Assembly: GCA_017516965.1 (NCBI GenBank)
Contig: JAFXAP010000015.1
Span: 158,577-222,576 of the forward strand
Length of the DNA: 64,000 nt
Direction: 5' to 3'
Source: Clostridia bacterium
GTDB lineage: Bacteria > Bacillota > Clostridia > Oscillospirales > Acutalibacteraceae
Below the pieces are notes generated by a model. That model had not been told where the DNA came from, made no database searches, and was given only the letters and a program-made list of their open reading frames with translations. Both the position numbers and the translations under genes were made by a program. Shown piece by piece: positions 1 to 8,562 of this stretch (position 1 is its first letter; the number at the start of each line of letters is the position of its first letter).

Positions 1-1033
1 GGGTAAACATACCTGAACCGTGAACGCGTGGAAGAAGGTCAATCTGAGCATCGAGCGGACGAATGTCATCAATGCCACGACCGTCAACACGTTTGCCTTC
101 ATCTTTAAGCCAAGCGCGAACAACGTGCTTTTGAACAAGATACATAATCTCGTCAAGTTTTGCTTCGCAACCCTCAAAACGCTCATCAAACTTAGCGTGA
201 ACAGCATCATAAATAGGAAGTAAAGCCGCATCGCGAACATTTTTATCATCAGTATCAAGCGCTTTCTTTACATCTTCAATGCAGAAAGCCTCAATCTCTG
301 CCATAATTTCAGGATCAGGATCGCTTGATTCAAATGTGAATTTTTCTTTGCCGATTTCAGCAACTATGCCGTTAATAAACTTAACAATTTCTTTGTTTAC
401 CTCGTGACCTGCCATAATGCAGTCAAACATAAGGTCATCAGGAATTTCGTTACCGCCGGCTTCAATCATAGCAACAAGGTCTGCGGTTGAAGATACGGTA
501 AGGTTAAGTTCGGTAGCAGCGCGCTGTTCAAGAGTTGGGTTGATTACGATTTCACCGTCAATAAGACCAACGCTTGTAGAAGCAATTGGGCCATCCCAAG
601 GAATATCAGATACTGCAATAGCCGCTGATACACCGATAGCTGCTGTAATTTCGGGTGAGCAATCGGGGTCAACCGACATAACGGTAGCAACAACCGAACA
701 ATCGTTGCGCATATCTTTTGGGAAAAGAGGACGAATAGGTCTGTCAATGCAACGTGAAGAAAGAATTGCCTTTTCACTAGCCTTACCTTCACGGCGCTGG
801 AAAGAACCGGGAATTCGACCTACTGCATACATTTTTTCTTCAAAATCAACTGAAAGTGGGAAAAAGTCAACGCCCTCGCGTGGTTTTGAAGATGCTGTTA
901 CGGTACAAAGTACACTTGTGTCACCGTATCTTGCCATAAAAGCGGCATTTGCAAGACCAGCCATTTTACCTGTTTCAAGACTAAATGGTCTGCCTGCAAT
1001 GGTGGTTTCATAAACCTTAAAGTTTTCAAACAT
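1..1033 (-). CDS. pnp: Polyribonucleotide nucleotidyltransferase (PNPase), C-terminal part outside window
   Basis: The minus strand from the ATG at 1031-1033 reads without a stop to the left edge, giving about 344 of the roughly 700 residues usual for PNPase. The N-terminus begins MFENFKVYETTIAGRPFSLE and then carries the first RNase PH core hallmarks: AFMARYGDTSVL, SSKPREGVDFFPL, GRIPGSFQRREG and CIDRPIRPLFP. The enzyme degrades RNA 3'-to-5' phosphorolytically in the cytoplasm, usually as a trimer in the RNA degradosome. The second RNase PH domain and the KH and S1 domains lie outside the window. A GGAG Shine-Dalgarno sits about 10 bases upstream. It follows rpsO on the same strand, the classic rpsO-pnp order. 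Confidence 0.97.
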   Translation of the reverse strand, partial: MFENFKVYETTIAGRPFSLETGKMAGLANAAFMARYGDTSVLCTVTASSKPREGVDFFPLSVDFEEKMYAVGRIPGSFQRREGKASEKAILSSRCIDRPIRPLFPKDMRNDCSVVATVMSVDPDCSPEITAAIGVSAAIAVSDIPWDGPIASTSVGLIDGEIVINPTLEQRAATELNLTVSSTADLVAMIEAGGNEIPDDLMFDCIMAGHEVNKEIVKFINGIVAEIGKEKFTFESSDPDPEIMAEIEAFCIEDVKKALDTDDKNVRDAALLPIYDAVHAKFDERFEGCEAKLDEIMYLVQKHVVRAWLKDEGKRVDGRGIDDIRPLDAQIDLLPRVHGSGMFT

Positions 1034-1068
1034 TGTTTTAATCTCCTTATTTTTTATGTTTTTATGTT

Positions 1069-1148
1069 AAGAGATCTTCCGTTTAGCAATAAAATCAATA
1101 CCCGATTTTCAGGCACTCATTTTACCGCTAAACAACAAAAAATCTCTT
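1069..1148 (-). other. Imperfect stem-loop between rpsO and pnp
   Basis: Two complementary arm pairs, AAGAGAT/ATCTCTT at 1069-1075 and 1142-1148 and GTTTAGC/GCTAAAC at 1081-1087 and 1127-1133, would fold the pnp leader into a long interrupted hairpin. In other bacteria an rpsO-pnp intergenic hairpin is an RNase III processing site that autoregulates pnp. The same role here is inference. Confidence 0.5.
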
Positions 1149-1174
1149 TAAAACCGTGCGCCTTTAACAAAATC

Positions 1175-1204
1175 AAACCGAGCAAATAGCGCTTTGCTCG
1201 GTTT
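1175..1204 (-). terminator. Intrinsic terminator downstream of rpsO
   Basis: A perfect 12-bp stem (AAACCGAGCAAA/TTTGCTCGGTTT) with a 6-base loop is followed on the minus strand by GATTTTGTT. It lies just past the rpsO stop, so pnp may be read only by leakage or from its own promoter. Confidence 0.75.
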
Positions 1205-1217
1205 GTTTGTTACATAA

Positions 1218-1481
1218 TTACTTACGCAAGCCGAGCTTCTTAACGATAGCACGGTATCTTTCGATGTCTTTCTTCTGAAGGTATGCAAGAAGGTTTCTTC
1301 TGTGACCTACCATCTTAAGAAGACCGCGGCGTGAGTGGTGGTCCTTCTTGTGAATATCAAGGTGAGCGTTGAGCTCATTGATACGGAAAGTAAGAACAGC
1401 AATCTGTACTTCAGGAGAACCGGTGTCACCCTCGTGAACAGCGTACTCAGCCATAATCTGCTGCTTTTGTTCGTTAGTCAT
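1218..1481 (-). CDS. rpsO: 30S ribosomal protein S15
   Basis: This 87-residue protein matches bacterial S15 along its whole length, including the diagnostic [11 protein letters not shown] near the N-terminus, [12 protein letters not shown] in the middle and the terminal [10 protein letters not shown]15 binds 16S rRNA at the central domain three-way junction during 30S assembly. A longer reading frame continues upstream, but the chosen ATG gives the family length (87-89) and is preceded by GGAGTGAAAAGA, a good Shine-Dalgarno at normal spacing. It has its own promoter and a hairpin-rich leader, and pnp lies downstream. Confidence 0.98.
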   Translation of the reverse strand: MTNEQKQQIMAEYAVHEGDTGSPEVQIAVLTFRINELNAHLDIHKKDHHSRRGLLKMVGHRRNLLAYLQKKDIERYRAIVKKLGLRK

Positions 1482-1597
1482 TCTTTTCACTCCTTTTTTA
1501 TAATATTGTCCGCCCTGCTCCAAGCCAAAGGCCTTGAGTGTTCCGCATAAACGGCAGTCGCCAAAAGCATAGAACAAGGTATCTGACCATAGTCAGC
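1482..1597 (-). promoter_or_regulatory. Structured rpsO mRNA leader, possible S15 autoregulatory site
   Basis: Between the predicted transcript start and the start codon are about 116 bases with three hairpins on the minus strand: CTGAC/GTCAG, CCG/CGG around TTTATG, and a nine-pair stem CTCAAGGCC/GGCTTGGAG with a TTT loop and one mismatch. S15 represses its own translation in several bacteria through leader structures that mimic its rRNA site. That this leader does so is inference. Confidence 0.45.
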
Positions 1598-1603
1598 CAT
1601 AGC

Positions 1604-1632
1604 ATTATATCACAACTCTTTTAAAAAGTAAA
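1604..1632 (-). promoter_or_regulatory. Sigma-A promoter of rpsO
   Basis: On the minus strand TTTACT (1632-1627), a 17-base spacer and TATAAT (1609-1604). The predicted transcript starts near 1597. Confidence 0.8.
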
Positions 1633-1753
1633 GGGTTTTTTATTTTTATTTTTTGTGGTAGAATATTAACGAATAATTCACACATTAAAAACATAAATGT
1701 AATAAACTTATTTTAGTATTCTAATAATATATTTGCTTGGAGTTGATTTTTTA

Positions 1754-3007
1754 GTGAGCGAATTTGAAAACAACAATCAAAATTATGAAAATTTTGAAGA
1801 TAACCAACCGCCCTCCTATACTACCCCCTATCAAAACTATGCTGTACCGCAAAGGGCTAAAAAGACCAAGAAAAGTCACAGCACCGCTGTTGTGATTGTT
1901 TCGTCTTTACTTGCGGCTGTTATAGGTCTTACGGGCGGTGTGATTGCAATGGTTTCTGTTTTTGGAATAAATCACTTGTTTGGCAATCAAAAACAAACCG
2001 AAATTACCGAAAGTTCTAACAATTCAAAAAGCAACGTAACCATAAACGTTGATGAAAACGCCTCGTCAACAGCCGAAGCAGTAGCCGCTAAATGCACCGA
2101 AAGTGTGGTAGGTATTCGCACCACAACATCGGTTATGAGCTTTTTTGGCGGCGCTCAAGAGCAAACGGGCGACGGTTCGGGTGTTGTTTATACCGCTGAC
2201 GGTTATATCATAACCAACTATCACGTAATTAGTTCTGCAGTAAACGGACAAAATTCAAAAATTGATGTGTTTATTGGTGACAGCAACTCAAAATCATACC
2301 CTGCAACTGTGGTAGGTTACAACATTTCTTGCGATCTTGCAGTGTTAAAAATTGATGCAAACGGTCTTACCCCTATAGAAATTGGTGACAGCAGCAAACT
2401 TAAAGTAGGTCAAGTTGTTGTAACAATCGGCGCTTCGGGCGGTCTTGAATTTATGGGTAGCGTTACCTATGGTATTATAAGCGGTCTTGACAGAACGGTA
2501 TCTACCAATTCACAGCTTAAGCTGATTCAGACCGATGCTGCCATAAACCCAGGTAACTCAGGTGGCGCATTGCTTGACTCAAGCGGAAAACTGGTTGGCA
2601 TAAACAGTTCTAAAATTGCATCGGTAGAGTTTGAGGGTATGGGATTTGCAATACCTGTAAATACCGTAAAAGAAAAATGCGACAAGATTATATCACACGA
2701 CGGAAGTTCACAGGTTTATTTTGGTGTAAGCGTCAGCAGCACCTACACAAGTGATGTTCTTGAATTTTACGGTTTCCCCGTAGGAGCAGTTGTATCAAGT
2801 GTAGCCGATGGCAGTCCTGCCGCCAATGCAGGTATTGAACGCGGGGACATTATAACTGAGTTTAACGGCACACAAATTACCGAATACACCGTTTTAGGTG
2901 ATGCGCTTTATGATTGTGAGCCTGACCAAACTGTTAAGGTTACAATTTATCGTAGCGGCAGACTATATGACGTAGATGTAAAACTTACATCAGACACTTC
3001 CAATTAA
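1754..3007 (+). CDS. HtrA/DegP-like membrane-anchored serine protease with PDZ domain
   Basis: A 417-residue S1C-family protease. A low-complexity cytoplasmic N-terminus rich in Asn, Gln and Tyr is followed by one membrane segment (about residues 45-70), then a trypsin-like domain with catalytic His in TNYHVI (~156), Asp in DLAVLKID (~193) and Ser in GNSGGAL (~267), and one C-terminal PDZ domain (~315-410). Such proteins degrade or refold misfolded proteins outside the membrane. A TTG 21 bases upstream is in frame, but the GTG at 1754 has GGAG at 1739-1742 upstream and is preferred. It is a single-gene unit ended by a strong hairpin. The family is certain; the choice among htrA, htrB and degP symbols is not. 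Confidence 0.93.
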   Translation: MSEFENNNQNYENFEDNQPPSYTTPYQNYAVPQRAKKTKKSHSTAVVIVSSLLAAVIGLTGGVIAMVSVFGINHLFGNQKQTEITESSNNSKSNVTINVDENASSTAEAVAAKCTESVVGIRTTTSVMSFFGGAQEQTGDGSGVVYTADGYIITNYHVISSAVNGQNSKIDVFIGDSNSKSYPATVVGYNISCDLAVLKIDANGLTPIEIGDSSKLKVGQVVVTIGASGGLEFMGSVTYGIISGLDRTVSTNSQLKLIQTDAAINPGNSGGALLDSSGKLVGINSSKIASVEFEGMGFAIPVNTVKEKCDKIISHDGSSQVYFGVSVSSTYTSDVLEFYGFPVGAVVSSVADGSPAANAGIERGDIITEFNGTQITEYTVLGDALYDCEPDQTVKVTIYRSGRLYDVDVKLTSDTSN

Positions 3008-3013
3008 ATGACT

Positions 3014-3045
3014 AAAACACTCACTTGATGTCAAGTGAGTGTTTT
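3014..3045 (+). terminator. Intrinsic terminator after HtrA-like gene
   Basis: A perfect 15-bp stem, AAAACACTCACTTGA and its complement, with a 2-base loop, followed by TTTTTT. Confidence 0.85.
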
Positions 3046-3048
3046 TTA

Positions 3049-3077
3049 TTGAAAAATGCTTTTAAATTTGCTATAAT
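3049..3077 (+). promoter_or_regulatory. Sigma-A promoter of GH106-like gene
   Basis: TTGAAA (3049-3054), 17 bases, TATAAT (3072-3077). It begins within a few bases of the preceding terminator. Confidence 0.8.
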
Positions 3078-3111
3078 TAGATTTAATAAAATTAACAATT
3101 GAGGGTACATT

Positions 3112-6036
3112 ATGTTTTACAAAAATCTTAAAAATCCACCTAACAAATACCGTCCTGCGCCGTTTTGGTCTTGGAACGAAAAACTCTGCACAGAAGAGAC
3201 TGCCGCCCAGGTGCGCGAGATGGAAGCGGTTGGCATTGGCGGTTATTTTATGCACGCTCGCGGCGGGCTTCAAACCGAATATCTTTCGGACGAGTGGTTT
3301 GATAATGTAAAGGCAACACTTCGCCAAGGCAAAGCGCTTGATATGAAGTCTTGGGGTTATGATGAAAACGGTTGGCCCAGTGGCTTTGGTTCGGGTCTTG
3401 TTAACGGTCTTGGACTTAAATATCAGCAAAAATATTTGCGCTGTGAAGAGACGGATACTGCCGTTAACAGTGACAATACCATTATAAACCTGCCCTATAA
3501 CAATAAAAATTTGCATTTTTATTACACGGTTAATCCTTTTTACGTTGATACCCTCGACGGTGAAGTTATATCTGAATTCATACGTGTTACACACGATGCA
3601 TACAGCGAAAAACTTGGGTGTGAATTTGGCGATATGGCGGGTTTTTTTACCGATGAGCCACAGGTGTCGCGCAATGGTTACCCTTGGTCATTTGTTTTAG
3701 AAAAAGAATATATGAAGACTTACGGCGAAGCGCTTGCGCCAAACCTTACAGGACTTTTTTTTGACACCGAAAACAGCAGTGAAATTAAGTATAAATATTG
3801 GAAACTTATCACAAACTTGTTCTCGGAAAACTATATGAACAACATATATAAATGGTGCCAGGCAAACGGCAGCGCACTTACAGGTCACCTTGTAATCGAG
3901 GAGGGCTTGTGGGGTCAGGTAATTGCAAACGGCGCTTGTATGCCGCATTATGAATATATGACCGTGCCCGGTATGGATAACCTAGGTCGTATACTTAATC
4001 ATATCGAATGTCAGATGCAGCTTAGCTCGGTTGCTAATCAGCTTGGCAAAAAGCAAATACTTTCTGAAACGTATGCCGCATGTGGTTGGAATGTTAATTT
4101 TGAAGAGTTACTCCTTATATATGAGCATCAGATGGTGCACGGTATAAACTACCTTTGTCAGCACCTTGAGGGCTATACCCTGCGAGGCATCAGAAAACGT
4201 GACTACCCCGCAACACTCTTTAAACAGCAACCTTGGTGGAATGATTATCGCGCGTTTAATGACAAGGTAAGCCGCATAGGAATGCTTATTGCCGAAGGTG
4301 AAATAAACCACGAGATTTTGGTGCTTCACTCGGCTGACAGCGCCTGGGCAAATTTTAATATTGCTTCACCCGGCTACTCATTAAGTCTTTGCAACGATAT
4401 GGTAAACGTTATGGACCACCTCGAAAAAAATCAGTTGCAATATCATTTGGGTGACTCCACTATTATGGAGCGTCACGCAAAGGTTAAAAACGGCAAACTT
4501 ATCATAGGCACTCAAAGTTATAGCGTTGTGGTGGTTCCGCCCGCCGACTGTCTGGCGCAAAACACCGTAAAACTGCTTAAAGAGTTTAAAGCTCAAGGCG
4601 GACTTGTAATTTTTGCAGGTCGTGTTCCTACTATGATAGACGGCAAAAACACCGACGAGGTAGTAGTATTTGCAAAGGACTGCGTTTGTGTAGAGCCGCA
4701 AAATCTTGTAAGCGCTATACCCGACTCTTTACGCAAAATAGAACTTACATATAATGCAGATAAGCTCGAAAATCCAATTTTAACTGCTGTGCGCCGATTT
4801 GAGAGCCAAAAGATGACTATGTATTACCTTGTGAACCCGTGTAATGTAACACACGATTTTACCGCTACGGTAAAGGGTGGCAGCGCTACTGCGTTTAACG
4901 CATTATCGGGCGAAGAAGAGGCAGTTGCATTTTTACAAAACGGTGACAGCCTAAACATCAAGAGCACCATTTTTGGCAACGGTTCGGTTGTGTTGTTTGT
5001 TTATGACGAGGCTATAAAGCAACCGCTTGATGATGCTAAAAAGCAGTTAACACCACTCGAGTTTTCAAACGCTTGGCAGATTAAATCAGACGACAACGCG
5101 CTGACACTTGACTACTGCGACGTTTATTTTGACGGAGTTCTTGCATATCAAAACCTACCTATCAGCGACGTGCAAGAAAAGGCGCTTAGCTTTGAGCGCA
5201 AGGTAAACACAAAACTTGTGTTTAGGTTTAACGTTAAGGATTTAGCATTTTCAAAGTGTGAGTTAGTTGTTGAAACACCCGAGATTTTTGACATAACGGT
5301 AAACGGCAAGGTTATTGAAAAGGCTGTTAAGGGTTATTATTTTGATAAATCTTTTAAGGTGATTGATATTTTCTCTTGCATTAAAAATGGCGAAAATGAA
5401 ATTACCCTTAGTTGTGATTTTGAGCAAAGCAAAGCGGTTTATGAAAATGTCAAGAAATCGCTTGAATTTGAGTCGGAAAGAAATAAGCTAAGTTATGATA
5501 TGGAGCTTGAGGCCATTTATCTTAAAGGTGATTTTGCAGTTAAAACCGACGACTGTTTTGAATGCCTTGAGCGTGAGGCGCTAAGGACCAAGGGCAATTT
5601 TTATTTAACAAAAGCGCCCGACACTCTATATAGCGGTGACATTGTAAAACAAGGCTACCCCTTCTTTGCAGGTAGTATGACCTTTAAGCAAAATATCACG
5701 CTAACGAAAGATGAATGTAACTGCCGCAGTATAAAGTTTGCCCGTTTAGGCTCTACGGTAATTAAAGTAAAGGTAAACGGCAAAGATGCCGACAAGGTTA
5801 TGTGGCAGCCGTATGAGGTTGATGTTTCCAGCCTTTTGTGTGAAGGCGAAAACGAAATAGAAATCACCATTACAGGAAGTTTGCGAAACCTGTTGGGACC
5901 TTTCCACTTAATTGAAGGAGAAAACCACTGGGTAGCACCAAATTGCTTTTTCCACGAGTCACCGATATGGTGCAAAGGAATCAACAAAAAATGGGTAGAC
6001 AGCTACTGCTTTATAGAGTTTGGATTGTTCTTATAA
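3112..6036 (+). CDS. Putative GH106-like glycoside hydrolase (alpha-L-rhamnosidase type)
   Basis: A 974-residue protein with no signal peptide, so probably cytoplasmic. The N-terminal half has the pattern I associate with GH106-type enzymes: PAPFWSWNEKL (~16-26), GIGGYFMHARGGL (~41-53), YDENGWPSG (~84-92) and FFTDEPQVS (~182-190). The last third looks like beta-sandwich, galactose-binding-like modules. GH106 members remove alpha-L-rhamnose from plant or bacterial polysaccharides; the substrate here cannot be read from sequence. GAGGGT precedes the ATG. It is monocistronic, with its own promoter and a shared bidirectional terminator. Confidence 0.62.
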   Translation: MFYKNLKNPPNKYRPAPFWSWNEKLCTEETAAQVREMEAVGIGGYFMHARGGLQTEYLSDEWFDNVKATLRQGKALDMKSWGYDENGWPSGFGSGLVNGLGLKYQQKYLRCEETDTAVNSDNTIINLPYNNKNLHFYYTVNPFYVDTLDGEVISEFIRVTHDAYSEKLGCEFGDMAGFFTDEPQVSRNGYPWSFVLEKEYMKTYGEALAPNLTGLFFDTENSSEIKYKYWKLITNLFSENYMNNIYKWCQANGSALTGHLVIEEGLWGQVIANGACMPHYEYMTVPGMDNLGRILNHIECQMQLSSVANQLGKKQILSETYAACGWNVNFEELLLIYEHQMVHGINYLCQHLEGYTLRGIRKRDYPATLFKQQPWWNDYRAFNDKVSRIGMLIAEGEINHEILVLHSADSAWANFNIASPGYSLSLCNDMVNVMDHLEKNQLQYHLGDSTIMERHAKVKNGKLIIGTQSYSVVVVPPADCLAQNTVKLLKEFKAQGGLVIFAGRVPTMIDGKNTDEVVVFAKDCVCVEPQNLVSAIPDSLRKIELTYNADKLENPILTAVRRFESQKMTMYYLVNPCNVTHDFTATVKGGSATAFNALSGEEEAVAFLQNGDSLNIKSTIFGNGSVVLFVYDEAIKQPLDDAKKQLTPLEFSNAWQIKSDDNALTLDYCDVYFDGVLAYQNLPISDVQEKALSFERKVNTKLVFRFNVKDLAFSKCELVVETPEIFDITVNGKVIEKAVKGYYFDKSFKVIDIFSCIKNGENEITLSCDFEQSKAVYENVKKSLEFESERNKLSYDMELEAIYLKGDFAVKTDDCFECLEREALRTKGNFYLTKAPDTLYSGDIVKQGYPFFAGSMTFKQNITLTKDECNCRSIKFARLGSTVIKVKVNGKDADKVMWQPYEVDVSSLLCEGENEIEITITGSLRNLLGPFHLIEGENHWVAPNCFFHESPIWCKGINKKWVDSYCFIEFGLFL

Positions 6037-6043
6037 TTAAAGC

Positions 6044-6077
6044 AAAAAGCAACGATGTGAAAACATCGTTGCTTTTT
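6044..6077. terminator. Bidirectional terminator between convergent genes
   Basis: A perfect 15-bp stem, AAAAAGCAACGATGT with loop GAAA and complementary arm, flanked by A and T runs. It serves the plus gene ending at 6036 and the minus gene ending at 6086. Confidence 0.85.
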
Positions 6078-6085
6078 TTGTGTCA

Positions 6086-8206
6086 TTAATACGGTTTAAT
6101 GGTGATTTTCCATTTGATTTCTCGAGTAGTGTCCACCTTAATTGTTCCGTTTTTAATTGGTCCTTCAAAAGGATCATCCTCTGTACTTGACCATCCATAA
6201 AAAGGTACCGAAACCGTAACGCCTGCATATGCCGTTGTGTATCCTGAAACACCGTCATAAAGATACACAAAACAATTTTCAATAACGTCTTCATTTAAAC
6301 CAGTTGCAACCACTTCTAATATAAAGTCACCATTGGGGATATTTATATTACTAACCTTACCAATACCTGTTCCTGTGTAGGTAAGTTGTGTAAATATAGT
6401 TTTACCACATCTTGTACAGTTTACAGAAGTGTTTGTATGTCCTAAAGGCTTACCGTTTTTAACCTTACATATTTTGCAAACTTTTGCCTTGGTGCAGGTA
6501 GCTTTAGTATATGAGTGGGTGTGAGCTGTGCACTTGGTTTTTACACTTGACCACTTTGAATAATAGGTTTTACCACTCACTTTTTTATAAGTTCTAACAC
6601 GAACATAATATATTTTTTTAGCTTTTAGTCCGCTTAGTATTACGCTAGTTTTCTTATAACTTGAAATGGTTTTTGTCTTTGCAGATGTGAACTTTTTGCT
6701 TGTTGAGTACTGTACTTGATAACCGCTTACCTGTGTAGACTTTTTAGAAAGTTTTACGGTAATACTTGTCTTACCTGCAGTAAGTTTTGATACAGAAGTC
6801 TTGGGTGGATTAATCTTAAAGGTAAGGGTTTTAGTGCCCTTATACTTACCCTTCATTTTAACGGTAACCTTATAGGTACCAACTTTTTTTCTACCCTTTG
6901 AATATGTTACAGTATAATCTGTGCCCTTTTTAAGTTTTTTACCTGCAGAATCCTTTACAACAACACCTGGAGTTTTCACCTTGCCGTTATATGTATAGCT
7001 TGTGGTTGTAAGTTTAAATGATTTTGCATATTTAATTGTACTCTTGCTTGTAGCGCCGCATGCCGTACATTTTTTTACTGTACTACCGTTCTTTTTAAGG
7101 GTTGCTTTGTTGGTAGTTGTTTTATATTTGTGGGCTACAGTTCTTGTAGCCTTACACACATTACAAGACTTATCACAATTATTTGAATATGTGTGCTTGG
7201 TAGTACGGCTTAAATTACAATTATTACATTTTGTATCGCAAGAATTGCTATATTTGTGACTAGATGCACAATCAGGATTTGTGTATATGTATGCGCCATT
7301 ATCTAATTTTAAAAATGGTATACCCTGTTTTTTAAACAAATAAAAACCAAACCACGCCTCTTTTGTTTCGCCCGGTTCTATTTTTGTACTATAATTAGGT
7401 CTATCGCCAAAAGTGCATGTGTCAATAACAGTAGCCATTTGTCCGGTTGGTAAATATGCATTTGTCCACTCAAGTACGTCAGCGGCTTCTAAGCTGGTAC
7501 TACCGTTATTTTTTATTTCAAATTTTGTTAACACCCATTGACAATTACTATTGTTTTTAGGATTGTACATATTTTCTGAAACAGCAATACTCTCTGCCTC
7601 TGATCCAATGTACATTTCTGTCATTTGAATTTGGTAAGGAACCGAAACATTTGTTACTTTTAATTTTTGCCATGCATTATAAGCACTTTTTACACTAGTT
7701 TTAGATGCAGTAACAGCTGACTTGTTATTTCTAACCTCAAAATGTGTTTTACTGCCCTTATATGAGTTATTTAAACTAATCTTGCTAGTGGGCTTAACCA
7801 AGGTAACAAACGAGGTTGAGTTCTTGGGAGCAGTATTCCATTGATAAAGACTATAAAACTCTTTAACTACCTCTATGTTGTATTTACCGGGTTCGTAGCC
7901 TGTTGTATCCCATGTTGATGTTATGCTACCATAATTTGAATATTTATTATTGATATCATATTCTGCATTAGCCACCTTTTTCCCGGATGGACTATATATA
8001 TTCACAGTTATTCTTTCATTGTTATATGCCGGAAAATAAGTAAAAATCAATGGAATTGTATCTCCGACATATCCTACCATTCCCATTGATTTGTGCATTA
8101 CAGTAGGATAAGTTGCCGCGCTTGTAGGTACTGCGCAAACTGACAGCATACTAACAACCATAACAAGTGTCAGCGCAAATGATAAAAGTCTTTTAAGTTT
8201 TTTCAT
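6086..8206 (-). CDS. Large secreted protein with Cys-rich ribbons, Ig-like and FnIII domains
   Basis: A 706-residue exported protein. A signal peptide (about 1-31, ending in PTSAA) is followed by an unrecognised region (~32-320) with Ig-like character, then Cys-pair ribbon repeats (CDTKCNNC, CDKSCNVC, CTACG; ~320-395). After these come a bacterial Ig-like module (YTYNGKVKTPGV to LTFKI; ~400-470), a fibronectin type III domain (~475-560, with YYVRVRTYKK), another ribbon (CKICK, CTRCG) and a short C-terminal domain. No LPXTG or dockerin is visible. It is probably a cell-surface or matrix-binding protein. It is transcribed divergently from the XRE regulator with twin operator-like repeats in between, so it is a likely target of that regulator. 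Confidence 0.75.
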   Translation of the reverse strand: MKKLKRLLSFALTLVMVVSMLSVCAVPTSAATYPTVMHKSMGMVGYVGDTIPLIFTYFPAYNNERITVNIYSPSGKKVANAEYDINNKYSNYGSITSTWDTTGYEPGKYNIEVVKEFYSLYQWNTAPKNSTSFVTLVKPTSKISLNNSYKGSKTHFEVRNNKSAVTASKTSVKSAYNAWQKLKVTNVSVPYQIQMTEMYIGSEAESIAVSENMYNPKNNSNCQWVLTKFEIKNNGSTSLEAADVLEWTNAYLPTGQMATVIDTCTFGDRPNYSTKIEPGETKEAWFGFYLFKKQGIPFLKLDNGAYIYTNPDCASSHKYSNSCDTKCNNCNLSRTTKHTYSNNCDKSCNVCKATRTVAHKYKTTTNKATLKKNGSTVKKCTACGATSKSTIKYAKSFKLTTTSYTYNGKVKTPGVVVKDSAGKKLKKGTDYTVTYSKGRKKVGTYKVTVKMKGKYKGTKTLTFKINPPKTSVSKLTAGKTSITVKLSKKSTQVSGYQVQYSTSKKFTSAKTKTISSYKKTSVILSGLKAKKIYYVRVRTYKKVSGKTYYSKWSSVKTKCTAHTHSYTKATCTKAKVCKICKVKNGKPLGHTNTSVNCTRCGKTIFTQLTYTGTGIGKVSNINIPNGDFILEVVATGLNEDVIENCFVYLYDGVSGYTTAYAGVTVSVPFYGWSSTEDDPFEGPIKNGTIKVDTTREIKWKITIKPY

Positions 8207-8228
8207 TTTTCAAACCTCCAATTTAATA

Positions 8229-8250
8229 TATACTCTATTTGTTGAGCATA
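8229..8250. promoter_or_regulatory. Operator-like inverted repeat O1
   Basis: TATACTC-N8-GAGCATA, an imperfect palindrome just downstream of the minus-strand -10 box. It matches O2 in both arms and spacing. Confidence 0.55.
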
Positions 8251-8255
8251 ATAAA

Positions 8256-8284
8256 ATTATACTCGTTTTATAGAGCATTGTCAA
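8256..8284 (-). promoter_or_regulatory. Consensus sigma-A promoter of the secreted protein gene
   Basis: A perfect TTGACA (8284-8279), 17 bases and TATAAT (8261-8256) on the minus strand. O2 fills the spacer, which fits direct repression. Confidence 0.88.
8258..8279. promoter_or_regulatory. Operator-like inverted repeat O2
   Basis: TATACTC-N8-GAGCATT, 29 bases from O1 start to start, lying between the -35 and -10 of the minus promoter. A third half-site, GAGTATA, is at 8291-8297. Confidence 0.55.
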
Positions 8285-8306
8285 GAAAAAGAGTATAAAT
8301 TATCAT
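8278..8306 (+). promoter_or_regulatory. Sigma-A promoter of the XRE regulator
   Basis: TTGTCA (8278-8283), 17 bases, TATCAT (8301-8306). Its -35 overlaps that of the divergent promoter by five bases. Confidence 0.75.
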
Positions 8307-8323
8307 TGTATTGAGGTGGAAAT

Positions 8324-8527
8324 ATGATTTCTTATGAGCCTTTTTACAAAACATTAAAATGCAGGAATATATCTACGTATAGGCTGATAAATGAGTATGG
8401 TATCAGCCGCAGTTTGCTTGACCGCCTGAAACACAACAAACCCATAAGCACGGTAACGCTAAACGACCTGTGCAACATTTTAAAATGCAAGGTAGAAGAT
8501 GTTTTGCTCTTTACCGAAGATAATTAA
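8324..8527 (+). CDS. Small XRE-family (Cro/CI-type) DNA-binding regulator
   Basis: A 67-residue protein that is almost entirely a Cro/CI helix-turn-helix: helix 2 to 3 spans ISTYRLINEYGISRSLLDRL and the family-typical TVTLNDLCNILKCKVEDVL follows. It has no effector domain, like YozG-type single-domain repressors. GAGGTGG lies about 8 bases before the ATG. Its promoter overlaps the divergent promoter of the large secreted protein, and repeated TATACTC...GAGCAT sites lie between them. Autoregulation together with control of the neighbour is the natural inference. Confidence 0.9.
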   Translation: MISYEPFYKTLKCRNISTYRLINEYGISRSLLDRLKHNKPISTVTLNDLCNILKCKVEDVLLFTEDN

Positions 8528-8557
8528 AAAATCTCCGCAAATTTTGCGGAGATTTTT
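8526..8557. terminator. Bidirectional terminator
   Basis: AAAAATCTCCGC paired with GCGGAGATTTTT around a 7-base loop, between convergent genes ending at 8527 and 8563. Confidence 0.85.
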
Positions 8558-8562
8558 TTGCT

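Noticed and set aside
417-1013. Plus-strand frame of 198 codons opposite pnp
   Set aside because: It is the antisense shadow of the clearly conserved PNPase frame.
1482-1577. N-terminal extension of S15
   Set aside because: The extension has no counterpart in the family and covers the hairpin-rich leader and the ribosome site.
3046-3594. Minus-strand frame of 182 codons opposite the GH106-like gene
   Set aside because: Antisense shadow; no ribosome site or recognisable domain.
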